This document shows, in pieces, positions 33,734-42,577 of a DNA stretch of 55,981 nucleotides. Source of the DNA: Candidatus Bipolaricaulota bacterium (lineage in GTDB: Bacteria > Bipolaricaulota > Bipolaricaulia > UBA7950 > UBA9294); contig JAUWNS010000001.1 in NCBI GenBank assembly GCA_030612485.1, positions 1 to 55,981 of the forward strand, read 5' to 3'. The first letter of the stretch is position 1; every line of letters starts with the position of its first letter. The position numbers and the translations under genes were made by a program. The notes under the pieces were generated by a model that saw only the letters and a program-made list of their open reading frames with translations, was not told the DNA's origin and did no database searches.

Positions 33734-34732
33734 TCAACCTCTCAGGTAGCTCCAGGCTTTGCAGATCAACCTTGAGAGACGATCTGTGAACGGAACAACG
33801 TATGGTTTGGTCGTAGCGACCTTCTCCTGAAAGCCCTCTTCAAAGGTCAGTCCCCAATGTTCCCAGAGTGACACGAATGCTCTCGCCTGCCCTTCCAAAG
33901 ACAGATTTTTTAGAACATACTCGCGTGGGTGAAAGGACTTCTTCTTATTAACCATCCGTTCTATGGACGTTCGCAATTCGCTCAAGTCAGTTATCTTGAT
34001 ACCACAGGTGTGATCAAAGTATGGAGCTGCAGTAACAGGAAACTTGGAGAGTTCCGAGGAGAACACGTACGTACTTCTAGCCTGTGCTAGACTGATTGCA
34101 TCGCAGACCAGGATGGGAACATCGCAGGCCAGCGCCTCTTGTAGGGCAATCCCCTGGCTCTCATGGCGCCCATGCCAGACGATGAATGAGGTCTTGCTCA
34201 GCAAGTCTTTGTACTCGTGTTCGTTGTACTGTCCGTAAAGCACCAGCCAATAAGGCACCTTTAGAGCGTGCAATGATTCGAGAATAGGAACTAGTTCCTG
34301 AATATCGCGCTCTTTGTGATAAACCATGACTCGACGTTCTGACTGAGGAAGAGTTGACGGTTGAAACTCATCAGTGTCAATCCCCACTGGCCAGGGCAAT
34401 ATAGAGCAATCGTTGAATCCAACGTATTCCCACAACCTCGCTGCCCATTCACAGGGATGCAAATACAAACAATGCTCAAAGCGAATACCTTGTGGTATGC
34501 CAGGAGGCATTATGAACAAGTTTGGCCCCACAACCTTGTAGGCTTTGCTGTGCTGCATATAACGGAGAGCAGTAATATCATCGTGGATCCATAACCGCTT
34601 CGTGGCATTGAGATCACAATTGATGACGTAGGGGTAGCCGATCTTATCCAGCCCCTTTACCAGATTGGCAAAGACCTTATAAGGACCTGTGATCTTGTCC
34701 TTATTGGCCTGCGTAGAGATAATGTTGATCAT
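33734..34732 (-). CDS. Glycosyltransferase, GT-B fold
   Basis: 332 residues. Divergent N-terminus (ISTQANKDKITGPYKVFANL); donor-domain features include ILPWPVGIDTDEFQP, RVMVYHKERDIQELVPIL, VLYGQYNEHEYKDLLSKTSFIVWHGRHESQGIALQEALACDVPILV, where SQGIALQEALA takes the GT4 motif position. Overlaps the polymerase/ligase gene upstream by four bases. A transferase of the same repeat-unit pathway. Confidence 0.8.
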   Translation of the reverse strand: MINIISTQANKDKITGPYKVFANLVKGLDKIGYPYVINCDLNATKRLWIHDDITALRYMQHSKAYKVVGPNLFIMPPGIPQGIRFEHCLYLHPCEWAARLWEYVGFNDCSILPWPVGIDTDEFQPSTLPQSERRVMVYHKERDIQELVPILESLHALKVPYWLVLYGQYNEHEYKDLLSKTSFIVWHGRHESQGIALQEALACDVPILVCDAISLAQARSTYVFSSELSKFPVTAAPYFDHTCGIKITDLSELRTSIERMVNKKKSFHPREYVLKNLSLEGQARAFVSLWEHWGLTFEEGFQEKVATTKPYVVPFTDRLSRLICKAWSYLRG

Positions 34733-36213
34733 CGGACTCCTATGAACTTGCCAACTTGGTAGGCAATATAACCCAGTATGCCATATAACGCAAGGCGTCT
34801 CAGTAGCCAGAATCTATCATTCCGGGTGAAAAAATTCAAACTGACGCCGTGCAAGATCGGCAGGCGAGGCATTGTTACTGGATTCTCAGCCCACAGATTG
34901 TGCTTCTCCACTGCAATCATCGCCAGGGGAAGCGTTGAGGCTGCGGTAAACCAAAGATAACCCTCGCTGGTAAAAGTCCGTCCCACATCCCAAACCATTA
35001 CCATAAACAACAGCAACCCCATTTGAGATCGAGAAGAATCGTGTTTTAACATCAGAGCAAAACTGTTCCACAAAGCGATCATCAATACAGTCGCCAGAGC
35101 AATGGTTCCAGTCCATCCCAAACGCACTAAGATAGAAAGCCACATCATATCTCCCCAGAAAGTGACAGGGGCTAGTTTTATGTCAAGAGTGTTCGTTTTG
35201 GTGAAACCTACGCCAAAGACAGGATCGGCCTGGCCAATGAAATTGTCAAGTTTCCCGAAGATTTGGAATCGTGCGCCGAGGCTGGATCCGGAGATGCCTT
35301 GTGTGTGAAGTTCCCCTACCCTCTCTGCCAGAAAAGCAATGTTTGCAGGCGCATATAGGCTCAAGAGAACGATGACCCCGATGCCAGCGACAACCATTAC
35401 GATCTGATTCCTTAACCGATAGACTCCGCGCAACTTAAGTGCGGAATAAGAGCCTGCTATTGCAATTATGACTCCCAGCGGGAAGACATAGGAGCGGGTA
35501 AGTGAAAGCAATGTCCCTGCAGCAAGCACACCCAGGGCGAGGATCGAATGAAGACCTGCCTTCCGCTGAGAGAATTGCACCAGCCAGAAAGCGATTGCCA
35601 ACTTCGTCCAATACGGGAATGTCAAAAAGTCGCGCACGACTTTGCTAGATCCAACAATCATTGTCTGATACGGTGCTTGGGGATAGACATCAAAGCCAAT
35701 GGCCGAGAGCCCATACAGCACCATTAGGGAGATTGTCAGGAGTGACAAGGTACTTAAGAACTGCCAGACCTCATCCCTGGTGAAACGGCGAAGGATGTCC
35801 CCCCACACGAAAAAACTCAGCGGAAAATAGAAATATTGCTTGCTTCCGAGCACCGCGCCAAGATTCAGGGCTTGAGCATTAATCCAACCAAGTGGAAGCT
35901 GGACTAACAACAATCCCAAGAGTAGTCCCGTTGCCATGACATCCAAATTTGGAGAGAGCCTTTGGCGATTCGGTCGCTTCTGCCGCACGTATAGCCAGGC
36001 AAGCACTAAAAGAATGACGAGCAGATCTTCCTTACCAATCTCTATTGGTAACACCGGAATTCTGAAGGCAAACAAGTAAGTGCGTATGAACATCGCCTCA
36101 CCAAAGCAGTACACGAGAGGCAATCCACAGGCATAAAGGGGGAATCTTCTGGTTCGGAATAAGAAATAGCCGAAGAATCCAATAGGAATCAGGTATTGCA
36201 GGAAGATCAGCAA
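34729..36213 (-). CDS. O-antigen ligase/polymerase-like membrane protein (Wzy type)
   Basis: 494 residues with about ten to twelve hydrophobic helices and a long loop near the C-terminal third (FLAERVGELHTQGISGSSLGARFQIFGKLDNFIGQADPVFGVGFTKTNT). The GSSLGARFQ...PVFGVGFG-like pattern with an arginine in the loop is the Wzy_C/O-antigen-ligase signature. It would polymerise repeat units or attach glycan to an acceptor on the outer face of the membrane. Co-occurrence with an ABC exporter is unusual for a polymerase, so a ligase role is equally possible. Confidence 0.85.
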   Translation of the reverse strand: MLIFLQYLIPIGFFGYFLFRTRRFPLYACGLPLVYCFGEAMFIRTYLFAFRIPVLPIEIGKEDLLVILLVLAWLYVRQKRPNRQRLSPNLDVMATGLLLGLLLVQLPLGWINAQALNLGAVLGSKQYFYFPLSFFVWGDILRRFTRDEVWQFLSTLSLLTISLMVLYGLSAIGFDVYPQAPYQTMIVGSSKVVRDFLTFPYWTKLAIAFWLVQFSQRKAGLHSILALGVLAAGTLLSLTRSYVFPLGVIIAIAGSYSALKLRGVYRLRNQIVMVVAGIGVIVLLSLYAPANIAFLAERVGELHTQGISGSSLGARFQIFGKLDNFIGQADPVFGVGFTKTNTLDIKLAPVTFWGDMMWLSILVRLGWTGTIALATVLMIALWNSFALMLKHDSSRSQMGLLLFMVMVWDVGRTFTSEGYLWFTAASTLPLAMIAVEKHNLWAENPVTMPRLPILHGVSLNFFTRNDRFWLLRRLALYGILGYIAYQVGKFIGVR

Positions 36214-36262
36214 GCTACTTTTCCCCTCCCTTGGCTATGACAATCGCTCAAGATCACGACGT

Positions 36263-37282
36263 TCATTGTTGATTTCTTGTAGACCGGTAACTGCCGTTAC
36301 GTATTGTTCGTACTTTGTCTAGCAACCCAAGTCGTGCCAGCATCCCCCGGGCTGCTCCTTTTGCGGCACACCTCGCAAAGCGAAATGGCCGGGTCGCATA
36401 GTCCCTGATGAGCCCGCGGCGGTAGTTCTTCTCGAAAGCCAGGCGTGCAGGCTCCCGTTGCGCCATCATTTGCCGATAGTGCGGTACATATCGCTCGATC
36501 GGTTGCCACTGTCCATTTATCAACAACTTATCGAGACGATACTTCGTCGCTCGTCTGACATACGGATACCCATTCAGCAACACCGTTTTATCGTACTGAC
36601 CATAGCGCAATTCAATGACTGTGCGCTCAATCGGTTGCAATATGCTGCTGCTAGTGCTATTACTGTTAGCGTACTTAGTGTAATAACACAAGATCCCTGG
36701 GGTCTTTTTAAGTTTGCAGTTAAACGTCGCCCGGACTTGAAAATCGAAGTCTGCACCTGATTTCAACTGTTCATCAAAACCTCCAACTTTCTCAAGGAGG
36801 TTCGTGCGAAACAGCTGAGTGGGACTGGTATAGCAACCACGGGTGAACTCAATTGGATCAAATTCCAAAGTTGAGACGTATCGTCCTTCATTTTCACCCT
36901 GCTTTCTTACAACAACAAAGCCACCATAAGTATAGTCCACATCCGGATTTTCATCCAAGGTAATCATCTGCCGATCATAGGAATCGCTTACGCGAATGTC
37001 ATCGACATCCAGGAGTCCAACATAGGGAGTGTCTGCCAGCGCCAGGCCTCTGTTCAGTGATGCGCCGATGGTTTCACGGTGACCGGCTTCGATGATCTTA
37101 AATAGAGAAGGGTATCGCTCCTGGTACTCCTGAGCAATCTGTCTCTCTATCCGATCTGGGACATTCATGACTAGAATTACCTGAAGCTGATCAAGATGAT
37201 CCAACTCCAGGACCCCTTCAAAGTAGGACCGCAGGTACTTCGCCGAACGATAGGCTGTCGTGATAATTGTCAACCGTTTCAT
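36263..37282 (-). CDS. Glycosyltransferase family 2
   Basis: 339 residues from ATG 37282 (MKRLTIITTAYRSAKYL). GHRETIGASLNRGLALADTPYVGLLDVDDIRVSDSYDRQ holds the DxD-like DVDD; GCYTSPTQLFRTNLLEKVGGFDEQLKSGADFDFQVRATFNC the acceptor segment. The 120-residue C-terminal part is basic and helical. Independent gene by spacing, between the membrane protein and a reductase/epimerase. Confidence 0.9.
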   Translation of the reverse strand: MKRLTIITTAYRSAKYLRSYFEGVLELDHLDQLQVILVMNVPDRIERQIAQEYQERYPSLFKIIEAGHRETIGASLNRGLALADTPYVGLLDVDDIRVSDSYDRQMITLDENPDVDYTYGGFVVVRKQGENEGRYVSTLEFDPIEFTRGCYTSPTQLFRTNLLEKVGGFDEQLKSGADFDFQVRATFNCKLKKTPGILCYYTKYANSNSTSSSILQPIERTVIELRYGQYDKTVLLNGYPYVRRATKYRLDKLLINGQWQPIERYVPHYRQMMAQREPARLAFEKNYRRGLIRDYATRPFRFARCAAKGAARGMLARLGLLDKVRTIRNGSYRSTRNQQ

Positions 37283-37383
37283 GGTTATAATCTCAAAACA
37301 CCTCAAAATTAGTATAAATCAGGCGGAAAACCGAGTAGTGATATCTAGAACTTGATGCAGTGATTTCCGTCCTGCACGGAGTT

Positions 37384-38316
37384 CTAGTAGGGATAAATAG
37401 ATTCATAATACCCTATCGTCTCTCTAATACCTGTCCGAAGATCTGTAAACTTGAAGTCCGGGAATATTTTTCTAAACCGCGTATCGTCCATCACCTTGCG
37501 TGGTGCACCGTCTGGCATTTTTCTGTTCCAAATTACATTACCTTGAAATCCCGTTTCGTCTATAATGATGTTAACTAGCTCGCGAATACTCAAACCAAAA
37601 TTTTGACCGATATTGATTGGTTCTGCAAATCCAGGATCATCTTTTCTTTTTACCGACTCGGCAAAAATAGCCCCACAATCCTTCGCGTAAAGCCACTCTC
37701 TAATTGCAATGCCGCTACCCCACACCTCTATTTTCTTTTGCTTCTCCATTTTGGCTTTCACCACTTTACCGATCAACGCATTGAGCGCATGCGCTTTATT
37801 CGGATTGGTTGAATCATGAGGTCCATACATGTTTGGAGCGAAAAAATTTATAGACCGAAAGCCGTGCTGCATTTCATAGCATTCACTTATAACAGCAAGC
37901 ATTCGTCGCGTACTCCCATAAGATAAAACCGATTGATGTACTTTCCCTTCCCACAATCTATCCTCTGTATAGGTCTCCGAATCGCCGGGGAAAGCACAGT
38001 TGGCAATAGGATTGATAAGTATAGCATTAGGAACAGCTTCTTGAGCAGCCTTATAGATGTTCAATAGCATTCGCATGTTTACATCGATAACCTCTGCAGC
38101 CTGTTGAGTAACATAGTTAAGGCTGCCAACCATTGCTGCACAATTGATAATTACGTCAGGTTTCACCTTGGAAAACTGTTCTGTTGTCGAAGCCAAATCC
38201 GTTAAATCAAGACTATCACGACGTGAAAGAGGAAAGACCTCATGGTCAGAATCTTCCAAGATCCCAACTACATTTCTCCCGACAAAACCATGACCACCGA
38301 GTACCAATATATTCAT
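37384..38316 (-). CDS. NAD(P)-dependent sugar reductase/epimerase, GDP-fucose synthase-like SDR
   Basis: 310 residues. LGGHGFVGRNVVG is a glycine-rich loop, INCAAMVGSLNYV and INPIANCAFPG match the CAA and Ser-containing blocks of Fcl-type SDRs, and SYGSTRRMLAVISE occupies the Y-x3-K place as Y-x3-R, so the usual catalytic lysine is not obvious. Fcl (at 47387) has the canonical YGLAKK. This one may act on a different 4-keto sugar or be altered. EWLYAKDCGAIFAESV and PINIGQNFGLSIRELVNIII complete the fold. Confidence 0.75.
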   Translation of the reverse strand: MNILVLGGHGFVGRNVVGILEDSDHEVFPLSRRDSLDLTDLASTTEQFSKVKPDVIINCAAMVGSLNYVTQQAAEVIDVNMRMLLNIYKAAQEAVPNAILINPIANCAFPGDSETYTEDRLWEGKVHQSVLSYGSTRRMLAVISECYEMQHGFRSINFFAPNMYGPHDSTNPNKAHALNALIGKVVKAKMEKQKKIEVWGSGIAIREWLYAKDCGAIFAESVKRKDDPGFAEPINIGQNFGLSIRELVNIIIDETGFQGNVIWNRKMPDGAPRKVMDDTRFRKIFPDFKFTDLRTGIRETIGYYESIYPY

Positions 38317-38601
38317 TTACGATCCGCCCCCTTTTTCTATTTGACGAATCTTCGCAGCCACTGAGCAAAATGGCAGCAAGAAGAGTTGCATAACTATTCG
38401 TGGTCGTCTTTCAACGGCAAGTAGAAGTCAGCCTTTGCGAGGACCCTACACAGCGAGCAAGCCTGAAAGGCCGCAACTTGTCGCTCGGCTGAATACACCT
38501 ACCCTGATACCAACCGATTCAAGCAAATCGCCTAGGTTTCACCCTATGACTCTGGTTCCTCCCTAGAATAATCACACATAGATCTCTGTTAACCCATATT
38601 C
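38317..38601. other. Gene-free gap
   Basis: 285 bases in which I see no gene, repeat word tract or hairpin of note; it separates the transferase block from the GNAT/DegT pair and may contain the promoter of the SDR gene. Confidence 0.4.
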
Positions 38602-39624
38602 TTAGTATATTTCTGAGTCAGATAACGTGATGAACCACTGGTTCGACTCTTTCAGCCAAGCGTAACGCTCATCCAGGATCTTGCAGCAGAAATAGCGCTT
38701 CTGCTCGGTCTCAACGAAACCCAGGTCATGTCCTATCTCGTCCAGGGCCGTGTTGGTTTGCAGCCAGATCGTCACCTTCGACACCCCCTGAGCATGGAAA
38801 TGGCTCAGAGCAAAACGCAACATATCACCCAATGCACCCGAGTCATCCTCAGTCCATAGAAGATCGACGATATCACCAAACACCTCGCCAGTTTTGGGGT
38901 CCTTAAAGACTTTGAGCACTATGTAGCCAAAAAGATGAGTCCCTTTACTAATCTGGAACAGGTCGTACCGATACCAGGGGTTCTGCACAAAACGCCAATT
39001 CAAGTAGTTAGCCTCACGGCGGACCGCGTACAGATTTGGGTGAAGGTTCTGAAAGCGATCCCAAGCTTCTGTGTGCTGGTCCGTAAAGCTATCAATTCTG
39101 TGAATAGACAGGGCTTGATTACCCTTGTCTCCAATTGCAAAAGATGTCGGAATTGTGTAGGTCCTTAATGCATTGACGAGATGCCATTTATCCCCCAAGA
39201 CATGAACGTCACGTCCCCGCTCATTTGCCATCACGCAGATAGCCACAACCCTGCGCTGAGTCACTGCTTCCTGCTTGACAGGATCTAGCAGTAATCGAAA
39301 TAAACCGCGCTGCTGGTACTCCGGTGCAATCATAATGTCAAGTGCCCAAGCCACAAGCGATTGTCCCGTACCGAGTGGAAGCACATGACATCCATAGCAG
39401 CCAGCCATTTCCCCTTTTTCAGTCTCACCGATATGCAAGAAGCTAGGAAATGGCGGCTGGAAGAACTGCCAAGAGAAGTACGCGGTGTTAACCTTACGGG
39501 CATATAGGCGATTGTATAACGAGCAAAAGTGTCGGCCATCTGAAGATTCGGCCAACCTCACACGAAAGTCAGTTTGCGAGTTTTGCCCTGATTCTGACTG
39601 ATTCTTATCACTTATGTATCTCAT
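38602..39624 (-). CDS. GNAT-family N-acetyltransferase
   Basis: 340 residues with two GNAT-like halves. The acetyl-CoA region reads ALDIMIAPEYQQRGLFRLLLDPVKQEA (the Q-x-x-G-x-G/L loop), and LYNRLYARKVNTAYFSWQFFQPP plus NYLNWRFVQNPWYRYDLF are typical of long GNATs in polysaccharide clusters. The start lies nine bases from the stop of the DegT gene, so the two probably act in sequence: the transaminase makes an amino sugar and this enzyme acylates it. Confidence 0.85.
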   Translation of the reverse strand: MRYISDKNQSESGQNSQTDFRVRLAESSDGRHFCSLYNRLYARKVNTAYFSWQFFQPPFPSFLHIGETEKGEMAGCYGCHVLPLGTGQSLVAWALDIMIAPEYQQRGLFRLLLDPVKQEAVTQRRVVAICVMANERGRDVHVLGDKWHLVNALRTYTIPTSFAIGDKGNQALSIHRIDSFTDQHTEAWDRFQNLHPNLYAVRREANYLNWRFVQNPWYRYDLFQISKGTHLFGYIVLKVFKDPKTGEVFGDIVDLLWTEDDSGALGDMLRFALSHFHAQGVSKVTIWLQTNTALDEIGHDLGFVETEQKRYFCCKILDERYAWLKESNQWFITLSDSEIY

Positions 39625-39633
39625 CGTTTTTCG

Positions 39634-40731
39634 CTACCAACCAGATCGGATGATCTGCACGATCTTGCCAGCATCTTCGTCATTCAATTCATCGTGCACC
39701 GGAATAGAGACCTGCCGTTCATTGAACTCAGCCTGGCCAGGCAGGTCATCGCGCAATTCACCAAACACCGAGTTGTGGTCAATCCGCAAATGCACTACCG
39801 ACGCAGGTATATCGTGCTCCTTCAGCTTACGGATAAAGTCCTCCCGTCGCTCCACCAATATGGTGAACAGCCAATAGGCATGGGTACGATCATCATCCAG
39901 CCTAAGCAGTTGCAGTCCAGGAACGTCACCTAATTGCTTACGATAGTAAGCCCCAATCTGCTGCCGTCGGGCCAGCCGCTGCGGGAAGTCCTCCAGGTTA
40001 CCTAACCCAACGGCCGCTGCCAGGTCGTTCATGTGGTACTTGTAGCCTACCGCCTCGATGTCGTACATCCGCTCACCCAGGATGGAGGGTTGGCTGTTGG
40101 CTCGGTCAATGCCAAACCAGCGTCGGACGAAAGCAGCTCGGGCATCAGCTTCATTCGCGCAACACAAACCGCCACCATCTCCTGTAGTGAGGTGCTTGAT
40201 CGCCTGGAATGAAAACCCGGTAAAGCGCGAGATGGAGCCAACTGGCCGCCCTTTATAGGTAGCCCCCAGCGCCTGGGCCGCATCCTCGATCACGACAAGG
40301 CCATGCTGCTCAGCAATAGCATTGATTTCGGCAAGGTCGCAAGGGTATCCACCCCAATCCACCGGCATAATCGCCTTAGTGCGCGGGGTGATCTTCTCCG
40401 CAATGGACGCGGGCGAGATGTTGCCTGTCAGGGGATTAATATCGGCAAAGACGGGTGTGGCACCCTGCATCAGGATGACCAGCCCAGTAGCCACGAACGT
40501 CTGGGCGGGCAAGATGACCTCGTCGCCCGGCCCCACCCCGGCAATTGCCAGGGCCAAATGCAGCGCCGAGGTGCCACAATTGACCGCCACCGGGTTGCGC
40601 AGGCCAAGGCGACCGGCTAGTGCAGCCTCAAACTCCTTCACCTTGCGTCCTTCGCTCACCCATGTTGATTGCAGGACTCGTGTGGCAAGCTCAATTGATC
40701 GGGGTGAGATATGTACATGGAAGAAGTCCAT
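39634..40731 (-). CDS. DegT/DnrJ/EryC1 sugar aminotransferase
   Basis: 365 residues, the usual length, with no inserts, in contrast to the other DegT gene. VNCGTSALHLALAIAGVGPGDEVILPAQTFVATGLVIL, VVIEDAAQALGATYKG, and FTGFSFQAIKHLTTGDGGGLCC with the PLP lysine in AIKHLTTGDGG. PLP-dependent transfer of an amino group to a 4-keto (or 3-keto) nucleotide sugar, as in perosamine-type synthesis from GDP-4-keto-6-deoxymannose, which gmd in this locus could supply. Its ATG abuts the stop of wzt by one base. Confidence 0.92.
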   Translation of the reverse strand: MDFFHVHISPRSIELATRVLQSTWVSEGRKVKEFEAALAGRLGLRNPVAVNCGTSALHLALAIAGVGPGDEVILPAQTFVATGLVILMQGATPVFADINPLTGNISPASIAEKITPRTKAIMPVDWGGYPCDLAEINAIAEQHGLVVIEDAAQALGATYKGRPVGSISRFTGFSFQAIKHLTTGDGGGLCCANEADARAAFVRRWFGIDRANSQPSILGERMYDIEAVGYKYHMNDLAAAVGLGNLEDFPQRLARRQQIGAYYRKQLGDVPGLQLLRLDDDRTHAYWLFTILVERREDFIRKLKEHDIPASVVHLRIDHNSVFGELRDDLPGQAEFNERQVSIPVHDELNDEDAGKIVQIIRSGW

Positions 40732-42057
40732 CTATACCTTCTCCTTTACACCTAAATACTCGTTTTCCCATTGCAACATTGGCCTCACTACTCCGGGGAT
40801 ATTCCTTCCCCAGCCGGCGCGAACGCTTCCTGGCTCGCCATCGTCAATTACTTGGAAACCCACGCTATCGCGCTCCAGAAAGTGAATCTCATAAGTAGGA
40901 TAACGCGTGCTGACCTCTGCTACAACAGTGACGCGGCCCTCGGTAAACAAGTTCCCCGGTACCACACATCTCGCTCTATACAATCCCGCAGGTCTCTGTC
41001 TCCCTCCCCACTCGGGCTCCATCCAGTCTGCCGAGACAAAGAGAATCGTTCCTTGATCGTTAAAAAAGCTAAGGACAGCAGTCAAATCCGCATTCGTTTT
41101 CAGGTTCCAGTACTCGATCTCAATGGTAACAGGATAACGAATGTCTATCGTATCCGAGACTACTCCATCCGAAGAGATAACGCGCACAGCCCTCAACCTT
41201 GCCACGTCGTCTCCGGGAGCAGAGTGGATATCATTCCATATCCGCTCGGCCATTGTTCCAACATCAGCTTGTAAGTACCTGTTTGTCACATCAAATATGG
41301 GTGCGTCCAGGACAACTCGTCCCTCATCCAGCAAAATGCCTCGCTGACATAAGCGATTGACCGCTGCCATATTATGACTTACAAACAACACTGTTCGCCC
41401 TTCCTTGGCCACATCCCCCATCTTCCCCAGGCACTTCTTCTGGAATTCTGCATCTCCCACCGCCAGCACTTCGTCCACCAGCAGGATCTCCGGCTCCAAA
41501 TGCGCAGCCACGGCAAAACCCAGCCTGACGCGCATTCCGCTGGAATAGCGCTTGACCGGTGTATCAATATATGTCTCTACCCCGGAGAAATCGACTATCT
41601 CGTCAAATTTCCGGTCGATCTCCTTGCGCGTCATTCCCAGAATTGCACCACTCAAGCGTACGTTTTCTCTTCCTGTCAGTTCAGGATGAAAGCCGGTCCC
41701 GACTTCGAGAAGACTGTTGACCCGACCGTTCAGCACCGCCCGCCCTTCAGTGGGCTCGGTTATTCGAGTGAGTATCTTCAACAGCGTGCTTTTGCCTGCA
41801 CCGTTGCGGCCGATGATGCCAATGATCTCACCTTGTTTGACCTCGAAGGAGACGTCCTTTAAGGCCCAGAGGAAAGCAGGAGATTGCGGATTGCGGATTG
41901 CGGATTGCGGATTTCTGCGAAGACGGCGGAGGGGGGTGGAGACAGCGTTGGTTAGGCTCTCGCGCAGGGTTTTGTATTGGGCTCCGCTGCCAACGTATTG
42001 GCCGATGCGGTAACGCTTACTGAGACCTTCTACCTTTATCGCGACGTTGTTTGTCAT
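40732..42057 (-). CDS. wzt: ABC transporter ATPase of polysaccharide export
   Basis: 441 residues from ATG 42057 ([19 protein letters not shown]). NBD motifs: Walker [14 protein letters not shown], signature YSSGMRVRLGFAVA, Walker B EILLVDEVLAVGD, switch FVSHNMAAV. After about residue 270 comes a Wzt_C-type beta domain (RYPVTIEIEYWNLKTNADLTAVLSFFN) that binds glycan in O-antigen exporters. It partners Wzm at 44953. The linker before [12 protein letters not shown] contains [11 protein letters not shown] encoded by GGATTGC heptamers. The frame stays open 151 codons further upstream, but that stretch is a broken wzt duplicate. Confidence 0.93.
   Translation of the reverse strand: MTNNVAIKVEGLSKRYRIGQYVGSGAQYKTLRESLTNAVSTPLRRLRRNPQSAIRNPQSPAFLWALKDVSFEVKQGEIIGIIGRNGAGKSTLLKILTRITEPTEGRAVLNGRVNSLLEVGTGFHPELTGRENVRLSGAILGMTRKEIDRKFDEIVDFSGVETYIDTPVKRYSSGMRVRLGFAVAAHLEPEILLVDEVLAVGDAEFQKKCLGKMGDVAKEGRTVLFVSHNMAAVNRLCQRGILLDEGRVVLDAPIFDVTNRYLQADVGTMAERIWNDIHSAPGDDVARLRAVRVISSDGVVSDTIDIRYPVTIEIEYWNLKTNADLTAVLSFFNDQGTILFVSADWMEPEWGGRQRPAGLYRARCVVPGNLFTEGRVTVVAEVSTRYPTYEIHFLERDSVGFQVIDDGEPGSVRAGWGRNIPGVVRPMLQWENEYLGVKEKV
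41879..41921. repeat. GGATTGC heptamer tract inside wzt
   Basis: GGATTGC repeated in tandem about five times, encoding the [12 protein letters not shown] linker of Wzt. The same tract lies in the same linker of the truncated wzt (about 44244-44320) and in the wzt remnant (42243-42345). Confidence 0.9.
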
Positions 42058-42510
42058 TGGTTTAATTTGTTTCGTTGGTTCTGTTTGTTGTATTTGTTGA
42101 GATAAGCATTGCAGAGTGCGAATTTCGAATTGTGAATTGCGGAGGGCGGAGGACAAAGATGGAACGTCGGATTTCGAATTGCGGTTCTGATTGGTTTGAT
42201 TGGTGTGATTAGTTTGATTGGTTATATTCGTTAAGATAGGCAATTTCGAATTGCGGATTGCGGATTGCGAAATGTACTTCAACCGACGGAGGGGGGCGGA
42301 GACGGGAAGATACAATTGCGAATCTCGAATTGCGGATTGCGAAATGTACTTCAAACGACGGAGGGGCGCAGAGACGGCATTGGTTAGGCTCTCGCGCAGG
42401 GTTTTGTATTGGACACCACTGCCGACGTATTGGCCGATGCGGTAGAGTTTGGACAATAGACGGCGGACGCTGGACGACTGTCTTTTGTACAGAAAGGCGT
42501 TAGCCATCAT
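42058..42510 (-). pseudogene. wzt N-terminal remnant embedded in repeats
   Basis: In frame with wzt but upstream of its ATG. About residues 18-53 read [20 protein letters not shown] and [16 protein letters not shown], nearly the same as the start of the intact Wzt. After that the sequence is repeats: a 70-bp unit (KYISQSAIR ... VSAPLRRL) in tandem at 42268-42375, GGATTGC heptamers, and 9-base GATTGGTTT words encoding TNQTNHTNQTNQ. Preceded by GTCCAGCGTCC-type words. It is a duplicate whose ATPase domain has been lost. Possible readthrough could add 151 residues to Wzt, which I think unlikely. Confidence 0.75.
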
Positions 42511-42577
42511 GCTCCCTATCTGTCAAATCTGTGTGGATCCATGGTTCAGAAACGTGCCAAAACGTGCCATAATCGTG

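Noticed and set aside
42058..42510. A 592-residue Wzt with a long N-terminal domain
   Set aside because: The extra 151 residues are a truncated copy of Wzt's own start plus repeat peptides; the normal start at 42057 fits the family.
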